A stretch of 6,129 bases of DNA from an uncultured beta proteobacterium (GTDB taxonomy: Bacteria; Pseudomonadota; Gammaproteobacteria; Burkholderiales; Burkholderiaceae_C): NCBI GenBank assembly GCA_903834645.1, contig CAILKA010000358.1, positions 1-6,129 of the forward strand, read 5' to 3'. A program made the position numbers and the translations under genes. Under the pieces are notes generated by a model. That model did not search any database and had not been told where the DNA came from. It was given only the letters and a program-made list of their open reading frames with translations. Of the stretch, positions 1 to 4,607 are shown one piece after another; within the stretch, counting starts at the first letter, position 1, and each line of letters begins with the position of its first letter.

Positions 1-113
1 CCCTCGGGGTAGAGGCGCTGCAGCACGCGCAGCGGGCCTTCGTGGCGGTCCAGCGCGACGGTGCGCGCGCCCTCCATCCGGTAGTGCAGGCTCAGGTGGC
101 CGCGCCAGCCCAT
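1..113 (-). CDS. ureD: Urease accessory protein UreD, N-terminal part (partial, runs off the left edge)
   Basis: The 38 visible residues start MGWRGHLSLHYR and continue through GARTVALDRHEGPLRVLQ to RLYPEG. This is the typical UreD/UreH N-terminus, where a hydrophobic strand is followed by the conserved HEGPLRVQ-like and LYPEG segments. UreD binds apo-urease and, with UreF and UreG, helps deliver nickel to the cytoplasmic active site. The ATG at 113 is chosen because AGGAG lies 7 bases upstream and the conserved block begins directly after it. No in-frame stop was found just upstream, so a longer start is not excluded. The gene follows the deaminase stop by 57 bp on the same strand and could be the last part of the transporter operon or the first gene of the urease operon. 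The structural urease genes would lie beyond the left edge; this is inferred. Most of the protein is outside the window. Confidence 0.88.
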   Translation of the reverse strand, partial: MGWRGHLSLHYRMEGARTVALDRHEGPLRVLQRLYPE

Positions 114-170
114 CTGCAGGCTCCTGCCTTCACGTGGCGTGGCCCACGGGTGTGCCGGCGCGGGCGCGCC

Positions 171-680
171 TCATGGGCGGCGCCAGAAATCCCGGTGCAG
201 CGCCGCGATCTCCTCTTCCACCTCGGGCACGGGCCCGACCACCTGCATCGGCTTCTGGCCGCGGTCGAAGACTTCGCGGCAGGGCAGGTCGAGCGTCGGG
301 TTCTCGGAATGGTTGCCGGTGAGCGCCAGCAGCCGCGCCTCGCTCATGCCGTAGACGAGACGCCCGATATGGGCCCAGTACTGGGTGCCGGCGCACATCG
401 CGCAGGGCTCCACGGTGGTGACGAGCGTGCAGCCCCACAGGAAGGCGGGCTCGTAGCGCGATGCCGCCTCGCGCGCGAGCACCGACTCGGCGTGGTTGAC
501 GGTGTTCACGTTGCCCTGCTCCATGAGCACGGTGTGGCCGTCCGGGGCCACGAGGATGGCACCGAAGGGATGGTGGCCGGCCTCCATGGCGCGGCGCGCC
601 ACGGCGTTGGCCAGGCGCAGCAGCCGCGCTGCGTCCGCGGGGGAGGAGGAGCCTGCAGGCGAGGGGCTGTCGGCACGCAT
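171..680 (-). CDS. Zinc-dependent nucleoside/nucleobase deaminase (CDA fold)
   Basis: This 169-residue protein has the cytidine/deoxycytidylate deaminase zinc site. HAE is at residues 63-65 (His as zinc ligand, Glu as proton shuttle) and PCAMC at 92-96 (two Cys zinc ligands), preceded by PFGAI at 38-42. These enzymes hydrolyse an exocyclic amino group to a keto group and release ammonia in the cytoplasm. The length fits the guanine deaminase/TadA-like group. The C-terminal half (GNHSENPTLDLPCREVF, about 122-138) differs from Bacillus-type guanine deaminase as I recall it, so the substrate is open. Guanine is the most natural guess given uraH and ureD nearby; tRNA editing is unlikely in this context. 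The start at 680 is the first ATG after the permease stop 11 bp upstream. It has no good Shine-Dalgarno sequence, which suggests translational coupling. The first 15 residues are low-complexity. Confidence 0.85.
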   Translation of the reverse strand: MRADSPSPAGSSSPADAARLLRLANAVARRAMEAGHHPFGAILVAPDGHTVLMEQGNVNTVNHAESVLAREAASRYEPAFLWGCTLVTTVEPCAMCAGTQYWAHIGRLVYGMSEARLLALTGNHSENPTLDLPCREVFDRGQKPMQVVGPVPEVEEEIAALHRDFWRRP

Positions 681-691
681 GGCGGGGCGGC

Positions 692-1462
692 TCAGGCGGC
701 CTGCGAGCCGCGGTGCGCCCAGCCCGTGGTGCGGCGCTCCACCCACGAGAAGAGCTCGTACATCGCCATCGCCATCACCCCGATCACGACCAGGCCCGCG
801 AAGGCCAGCGGCAGCCGCTGCTGCGAGCCGGCCGTCTGCATCAGGTAGCCGATGCCCGAGTCGCCGGCCGTCATCTCGGCCAGCACCGTGCCGACGAAGG
901 CCAGCGTGATGGCGACCTTGAGCGAGGCGTAGAAGTAGGGCATGGAGCGCGGCAGGCCCACCTTCACGAGCACGTCCCAACGGCGCGCACCGAGCACGCG
1001 CAGCACGTCCTCGAGCTCGGGCTCGAGCGTGGCCAGGCCGGTGGCGATGTTCACCGTGATCGGGAAGAAGGAGATGAGGAAGGCCGTGAGGATGCCCGGG
1101 CCCAGGCCGATTCCGAACCACACGACGAGGATGGGCACGACAGCCGCCTTGGGCACGGCGTTGAAGGCCACCATCAGCGGGTACAGCGCCGTGTAGGCCA
1201 GGCGCGAGCTGCCTATCAGGAAGCCCAGCAGCACGCCCACCGTGATCGACAGGCCAAAGCCCAGCATCGTCACCCAGAAGGTCTTCCACGCGGCCTCCAT
1301 CAGCGGGCCGCTGAACTGCGCGAACTGGCGCGCGATCTCCACCGGGCCGGGGAAGATGAAGTCGGGCACCTTGAGCACCCACACGGCGATCTGCCACACC
1401 ACGAGCACAAAGGCCAGCACCACCAGCGGCGACCAGCGTTCCATCGTCTTGGAGAGCTTCAT
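692..1462 (-). CDS. ABC transporter permease, TauC/SsuC-like (BPD_transp_1)
   Basis: A 256-residue inner-membrane protein with about six hydrophobic segments, at roughly 12-30, 65-85, 93-117, 120-142, 183-198 and 217-239. The cytoplasmic coupling (EAA) loop is visible at about 153-176, with the pattern LRVLGARRWDVLVKVGLPRS, which docks on the ATPase. The IFPGP motif near 36-40 is typical of permeases of the taurine/sulfonate/nitrate and thiamine-precursor (NMT1/THI5) type. The usual length is 250-280 residues, so the gene looks complete. Its ATG at 1462 has GAGG six bases upstream and lies 12 bp after the ATPase stop. The deaminase follows 11 bp after its own stop, so the three genes form a tight operon. 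It probably forms a homodimer with the ATPase of 1475-2287 and takes substrate from the binding protein of 2970-4004. The substrate cannot be read from the sequence. Confidence 0.92.
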   Translation of the reverse strand: MKLSKTMERWSPLVVLAFVLVVWQIAVWVLKVPDFIFPGPVEIARQFAQFSGPLMEAAWKTFWVTMLGFGLSITVGVLLGFLIGSSRLAYTALYPLMVAFNAVPKAAVVPILVVWFGIGLGPGILTAFLISFFPITVNIATGLATLEPELEDVLRVLGARRWDVLVKVGLPRSMPYFYASLKVAITLAFVGTVLAEMTAGDSGIGYLMQTAGSQQRLPLAFAGLVVIGVMAMAMYELFSWVERRTTGWAHRGSQAA

Positions 1463-1474
1463 CGGAGTCCTCGC

Positions 1475-2287
1475 TTACTGGGGTACGGCCACGCCGGTCT
1501 TGCGCACCGCGCCGATGTGGCCGCGCAGCTCGTGCACGATGTCGGTGAACTGCGGCGTGTAGGTGACTTCGAGGTCGCGCGGGCGCGGCAGGTCGATGTC
1601 GCGCTTGACGACGAAGCGGCCCGGGCTCTTGCTCATCACGTAGACGGTGTCGGCCAGGAACACGCTCTCGCGCAGGTCGTGCGTGACGAGGATGACGTTG
1701 AACTTCTGCGCCGCGTGCAGGTCGCGCAGCGCGCACCACAGCTCCTCGCGCGTGAAGGCATCGAGCGCGCCGAAGGGCTCATCGAGCAGCAGCATCTTGG
1801 GCTCGTGGATGAGCGCGCGGCAGATCGAGGCGCGCTGCTGCATGCCGCCGGAGAGCTGCCAGGGGAACTTGTCCTCGTAGCCGCCCAGGCCCACGCTCTG
1901 CAGCAGCTTGCGCGCCTTCTCCTCGTACTCGCGCCGGCGCGAGTTGAAGGTGGAGCGGTAGGGCTCGACGATCTCCAGGGGCAGCAGCACGTTGTCCACC
2001 GTCGTGCGCCAGGGCAGCAGGCTCGGGGCCTGGAACGCCATGCCGCTGATCTTGAGCGGCCCCGTCACGGGCTGGCCGTCGATGTGGATGGTGCCGCGGC
2101 TGGGCATCTTCAGGCCCGTGGTGAGCTTCATGAAGGTGCTCTTGCCGCAGCCCGAGTGGCCGACGATGGCGATGAACTCGCCTTGGCCGACCTGCAGCGA
2201 GATGTCCTCCACCGCGTAGTGGCCCTGGGCGAGCAACTCGTCGTTGTAGGCGAGCCAGACGTTTCGGAAGTCGACGAAGGAGCTCAT
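1475..2287 (-). CDS. ABC transporter ATP-binding protein, TauB/SsuB-like
   Basis: A complete 270-residue nucleotide-binding subunit with every key motif: Walker A GHSGCGKST at 43-51, Q-loop Gln86 in FQAPSLLPW, signature LSGGMQQR at 145-152, Walker B MLLLDE at 165-170, D-loop ALDA at 174-177 and switch His203 in VTHD. It hydrolyses ATP on the cytoplasmic face to drive import through the permease encoded 12 bp downstream. FQAPSLLPWRTVxxN is typical of the taurine/nitrate/thiamine-precursor ATPase branch. The start ATG at 2287 gives a normal N-terminus (SSFVDFRNVWLAY), but I see no strong ribosome-binding site in front of it. It is separated from its binding-protein gene by an opposite-strand gene. 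It therefore needs either its own promoter in the 69-bp gap (2288-2356) or a transcript reading through that gene in antisense. No convincing promoter is visible there. Confidence 0.94.
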   Translation of the reverse strand: MSSFVDFRNVWLAYNDELLAQGHYAVEDISLQVGQGEFIAIVGHSGCGKSTFMKLTTGLKMPSRGTIHIDGQPVTGPLKISGMAFQAPSLLPWRTTVDNVLLPLEIVEPYRSTFNSRRREYEEKARKLLQSVGLGGYEDKFPWQLSGGMQQRASICRALIHEPKMLLLDEPFGALDAFTREELWCALRDLHAAQKFNVILVTHDLRESVFLADTVYVMSKSPGRFVVKRDIDLPRPRDLEVTYTPQFTDIVHELRGHIGAVRKTGVAVPQ

Positions 2288-2336
2288 GGCTGTCCGGGTG
2301 GTGGGTCAAGGCGCAGCGGCCCGAGGGGTCGATCGA

Positions 2337-2355
2337 GTCCGGAGACAATCCGGAC
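2337..2355. repeat. Perfect 7-bp inverted repeat directly before a start codon
   Basis: The sequence reads GTCCGGA-GACAA-TCCGGAC, two perfect 7-bp arms around a 5-base loop, and ends one base before the ATG at 2357. As RNA it would be a stable hairpin holding part of the only Shine-Dalgarno-like sequence (GGAG, 2341-2344), so it could limit translation of the outer-membrane gene. As DNA it could be an operator. The loop and next base also read GACAAT, which matches four of six bases of a -10 box; that would put transcription start at or next to the ATG. The repeat is directly seen; its role is inference. Confidence 0.5.
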
Positions 2356-2356
2356 C

Positions 2357-2929
2357 ATGAGGATACGCAATCGCACGAGCCTGGGTGAATCGGGGCGGGC
2401 CGCCCTTGGAAAGGCTGGCCGAGCCGCAATCGGCGCCTTCGCGACAGCCGCGGCCCTGGCCGCCCCTGCGCTCGCCTGGGCGCAGCCTGCGCTGTGGTCG
2501 GGCTGGGGAGATTCGATCGCGCGTGCCGACCAGTGGCGCATCGTGGTCTCGCCCTACACGCAGCACTGGCGCCCGAGCGACGAGCACCGCCACGTCTGGG
2601 CCTTCGGCGCCGAGCGTGCGGGGCCCGACGGGCGTTTCTGGGGGCTGTCGTACTTCACGAACTCGTTTGGCCAGCCCAGCGCCTACGCCTTCATCGGCCA
2701 GCGCTACAGCGGGGTGCTCGGCCAGCCCTCGATGTACGTGCAATGGTCGGGCGGGATCATGTACGGCTACACCGGCAAGTACCAGAGCAAGGTGCCGCTG
2801 AACGTGCGCGGCTTCTCGCCCGGGTTCGTGCCGTCGCTGGGGTTCCAGATCACGCCGCGCACCTCGCTGCAGTACAACCTGCTGGGCGATGCGGGCGTGA
2901 TGTTCCAGGTCACGCACGACTGGCGCTGA
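2357..2929 (+). CDS. Small outer-membrane beta-barrel-like protein, PagP-like
   Basis: The 190-residue product begins with a basic n-region and a hydrophobic Ala-rich stretch (about 23-41). It ends in a signal-peptidase site ALAWA-QP, with cleavage after residue 42. The mature part of about 148 residues is rich in Tyr, Trp, Phe and Gly in alternating patterns, as expected for a small eight-stranded outer-membrane barrel. I recall similar Burkholderiales proteins being labelled 'sn-glycerol-3-phosphate transporter', which is probably a misannotation. Segments such as YTQHW (67-71) and WGLSYFTNSF (95-104) can be matched by eye to PagP around its catalytic His and Asp-Ser, giving His70 and Asn102-Ser103 here. 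PagP transfers palmitate to lipid A. The match is tentative. The start at 2357 lacks a well-spaced Shine-Dalgarno sequence and follows a hairpin. The reading frame stays open upstream, but only as a shadow of the ATPase gene. It lies convergent to the binding-protein gene with 40 bp between stops. Confidence 0.78.
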   Translation: MRIRNRTSLGESGRAALGKAGRAAIGAFATAAALAAPALAWAQPALWSGWGDSIARADQWRIVVSPYTQHWRPSDEHRHVWAFGAERAGPDGRFWGLSYFTNSFGQPSAYAFIGQRYSGVLGQPSMYVQWSGGIMYGYTGKYQSKVPLNVRGFSPGFVPSLGFQITPRTSLQYNLLGDAGVMFQVTHDWR

Positions 2930-2969
2930 GGCTTGGATCACGGCGCGGACAGGCCGCACCGCTCGCCGC

Positions 2970-4004
2970 TTACTTGCGCGCCGGCGGCAGGATGTTGAGC
3001 TCGGCCTTGGGCGGCAGGTAGCTGTCCGTCCAGACCGCGTCGGGGTTCACGCGCGTCTTGGTGGCGAAGGCGTCCGACACCTGAGAGGCCATCAGCGCCA
3101 GGCGGCCCGGCACGACCACGCCGAAGCCTTCCTTGCGCGCATCGGGGCTGGCCACGACGGCGTCGATGGCCATGCGCAGGCGGCGACGCTCCAGCGCCAC
3201 GTCGATGATGCCGTCGCGGGCCTTCACGTAGTCGATGGCCGGATCGGGGTTGGCCATCACCTCCTTGGCGCCCTTGGCGAAGGCGCTCAGGAAGGCCTTG
3301 ACCGCCGCCGGGTTCTCGCGCATCAGCTTGGTGCTGGCGATGATCACGTTGCCGTACAGACGCACGCCGTGGTCGGCGTAGGGCATCACGACGATGTCTT
3401 CGGTCTTGACGCCGCGCGCCTCGAGGTTGAGCAGCGAGGTGAAGGAAAAGCCCGTGATCGCGTCGATGTCGCCGCGCACGAGCATCGTCTCGCGCAGCGG
3501 CGGATCCATGCTGGTCCAGTTCACGCCGCCGATGCCGTTGGCCTTCTGGAAGATCGGAAAGCCCCGGCGCCCGGCGTCGAACACGGGCGCGCCGAGCTTC
3601 TTGCCGTTGAGGTCGGCGGGGGTCTTGATGTTGTTCTTCTTGAGCGTGAGGACGGCCGCCGGCGTGTTGTTGTAGACCATCATCACGGCCACCGGCTTGT
3701 TCGGCGCATCCGGGTTGTTGGCGTGGAACTCCATCAGCGCGGCCAGGTCGGCAAAGCCCATGTCGTAGGTGCCCGAGGCCACGCGCGTGACGGTGCCGCC
3801 CGAGCCGTTGCCCGAGTCGATCGTCACGTCCAGGCCCGCGGCCTTGTAGTAGCCCTTGGCGGTGGAGGCCAGGAACAGGGCGGCCGGGCCCTCGAAGCGC
3901 CAGTCGAGCTGGAACTTGATGGGCGTCTGGGCAAAGGCCGGGGCGGCCAGCAGCGCGACGGTGGCCGACAGGACCGCGCGACGGGTCAGGGTGCGGAAGG
4001 ACAT
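2970..4004 (-). CDS. ABC transporter periplasmic substrate-binding protein, NMT1/THI5 family
   Basis: A 344-residue exported binding protein. The signal peptide is residues 1-25 (LTRRAVLSATVALLAAPAFA, cleaved before QTP); the TRRAVL context is weakly Tat-like but fits Sec as well. The mature N-terminus, KFQLDWRFEGPAALFLASTAKGYY, is the hallmark of the NMT1/THI5-like group. It continues with GSGGTVTRVASGTYDMGFAD at about 67-86 and ADLNGKKLGAPVFDAGR at about 129-145. Relatives bind pyrimidine thiamine precursors, riboflavin, taurine-like compounds or nitrogen heterocycles, so the substrate is unresolved. A purine, ureide or pyrimidine is the best guess from the neighbours. The ATG at 4004 has GGAG eight bases upstream. 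It should serve the ATPase and permease of 692-2287, from which it is separated by an opposite-strand gene. The upstream region carries sigma54-like and NtrC-like sequences. Confidence 0.93.
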   Translation of the reverse strand: MSFRTLTRRAVLSATVALLAAPAFAQTPIKFQLDWRFEGPAALFLASTAKGYYKAAGLDVTIDSGNGSGGTVTRVASGTYDMGFADLAALMEFHANNPDAPNKPVAVMMVYNNTPAAVLTLKKNNIKTPADLNGKKLGAPVFDAGRRGFPIFQKANGIGGVNWTSMDPPLRETMLVRGDIDAITGFSFTSLLNLEARGVKTEDIVVMPYADHGVRLYGNVIIASTKLMRENPAAVKAFLSAFAKGAKEVMANPDPAIDYVKARDGIIDVALERRRLRMAIDAVVASPDARKEGFGVVVPGRLALMASQVSDAFATKTRVNPDAVWTDSYLPPKAELNILPPARK

Positions 4005-4046
4005 GACAGGTACTCCGGATGGATGGAGAGACGGATCCGCGCATCC

Positions 4047-4062
4047 TGCAAGTTGCGTGCGC
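4047..4062 (-). promoter_or_regulatory. Candidate sigma54-type -24/-12 promoter for the binding-protein gene
   Basis: Read on the minus strand the sequence is GCGCACGCAACTTGCA. Against the sigma54 consensus TGGCACG-N4-TTGCA it keeps CACG, the exact N4 spacing and TTGCA. It loses the first T and one of the two -24 Gs (CG instead of GG). Start of transcription would be near 4036, giving a leader of about 32 bases that includes the GGAG ribosome site. The lost G is a real weakness because that dinucleotide is nearly invariant. The sigma70 alternative is AATACT at 4080-4075, which has no good -35 box. Confidence 0.35.
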
Positions 4063-4079
4063 GCCCAACCCGGCAGTAT

Positions 4080-4096
4080 TGCACCGAAGTCGTGCG
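4080..4096. promoter_or_regulatory. Candidate NtrC-like binding site, proximal
   Basis: The sequence TGCACCGAAGTCGTGCG matches 11 of the 14 fixed positions of the NtrC-type dyad TGCACCA-N3-TGGTGCA, with a perfect left half. It is centred about 52 bp upstream of the start predicted from the sigma54-like box. The same DNA also contains an overlapping dyad TTGC-N13-GCAA (4079-4099), so an operator for another regulator, for example of the LysR, GntR or TetR type, is an equally open reading. Confidence 0.35.
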
Positions 4097-4111
4097 CAAA
4101 CCAGCCGGGTG

Positions 4112-4128
4112 TGTATCGGCGTGGTGCG
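4112..4128. promoter_or_regulatory. Candidate NtrC-like binding site, distal
   Basis: The sequence TGTATCGGCGTGGTGCG matches 10 of 14 fixed positions of the TGCACCA-N3-TGGTGCA dyad, with the right half (TGGTGC) intact. It begins exactly 32 bp after the proximal candidate. On its own it is weak; its spacing is what makes it worth recording. It lies between the binding-protein gene and uraH and could act on either. Confidence 0.28.
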
Positions 4129-4196
4129 GGGGTGGGGCCGGCGGGGTGCGCCGGCGGGCGGGCAGGGGCGGGCGGGAAGGGGTGGGCGGGTGCGGG
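4128..4196 (+). other. Tract of closely spaced G-runs (G-quadruplex-prone) upstream of uraH
   Basis: Runs of three or more G occur at 4128-4132, 4134-4137, 4143-4146, 4156-4158, 4160-4162, 4165-4168, 4170-4172, 4174-4176, 4179-4182, 4184-4186, 4188-4190 and 4194-4196. From 4156 onward nine runs follow each other with 1-3 base loops, which satisfies the usual G-quadruplex pattern more than twice over. The tract is on the coding strand of uraH and ends 51 bp before its start. It covers the place where a -35 element for the weak -10-like TACGAT (4211-4216) would lie. High GC raises the chance of such runs, but the density is unusual even here. Confidence 0.6.
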
Positions 4197-4246
4197 AGCG
4201 GCGCCGCGGCTACGATCCGGGCCTGGCGCACTCGAGGACGAACGAT

Positions 4247-4597
4247 ATGGGATTGAGCACGCACGTGCTGGACACGGCGCACGGCTGCCCCGCAGCGGGC
4301 ATGCGCGTGACGCTGCAGCGGCTGGACGGCGAGCGGGCGATCACGCTCAAGACGCTGGAGCTCAACGCCGACGGACGCGCCGAGGGCGGCCTGCTGGATG
4401 CGGCGTCGATGGTGGCGGGGCGCTACCGGCTCGTCTTCGAGGTGGCGGCCTACTTCCGCAGCCGCGGCGTGGCGCTGCCCGAGCCGCCGTTCCTGGACGT
4501 GGTGCCGCTGGAATTCGGGATCGCCGACCCGGCGGCCCACTACCACGTGCCGCTGCTGGCGAGCCCGTGGAGCTACTCGACCTACCGGGGCAGCTGA
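4247..4597 (+). CDS. uraH: 5-hydroxyisourate hydrolase (transthyretin-like)
   Basis: This 116-residue protein carries the full HIU hydrolase signature. LSTHVLDTAHGCPAAGM is at 3-19, with catalytic His6. NADGR is at 40-44, with Arg44. GIADPAAHYHVPLL spans 91-104, with His98, and the C-terminal SPWSYSTYRGS ends in the diagnostic YRGS (113-116). It hydrolyses 5-hydroxyisourate, the product of urate oxidation, to OHCU, the second step from urate to allantoin. No signal peptide is visible, so it should be cytoplasmic; the active form in this family is a tetramer. The ATG at 4247 has GAGG nine bases upstream. It is transcribed divergently from the binding-protein gene across a 242-bp region. It converges on the M20 gene with only 10 bp between stop codons. 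Urate oxidase and OHCU decarboxylase are not in the window. Confidence 0.97.
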   Translation: MGLSTHVLDTAHGCPAAGMRVTLQRLDGERAITLKTLELNADGRAEGGLLDAASMVAGRYRLVFEVAAYFRSRGVALPEPPFLDVVPLEFGIADPAAHYHVPLLASPWSYSTYRGS

Positions 4598-4607
4598 TCC
4601 GGGCCGC

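Noticed and set aside
681..1739. Upstream extension of the deaminase frame across the permease and ATPase genes
   Set aside because: The recognisable deaminase begins near 680. The upstream part is Arg/Ala/Pro-rich nonsense overlapping two well-supported genes in another frame.
2304..2309. TTGACC on the minus strand as a -35 box for the ATPase gene
   Set aside because: At normal spacing the -10 box would fall on the start codon and the first codons (about 2281-2286), which do not resemble one.
2329..2336. TCGATCGA palindrome
   Set aside because: It is an 8-bp self-complementary word that does not extend in either direction; too short to call an operator.
713..2356. Very long plus-strand open frame running into the outer-membrane gene
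   Set aside because: It lies antisense to the permease and ATPase genes, which carry all their family motifs. Its translation is Arg/His/Ala/Glu-rich and low in hydrophobics, typical of a GC-rich shadow frame. Only the tail from 2357 is a gene.
2930..2969. Possible bidirectional terminator between converging stops
   Set aside because: Arms CGGCG (2941-2945) and CGCCG (2964-2968) could pair around a small inner hairpin, but the stem is interrupted and no T-tract follows on either strand.
4598..4607. Terminator between uraH and the M20 gene
   Set aside because: Only 10 bp separate the stops and I see no stem with a T-tract, so any termination would have to lie inside the coding ends.
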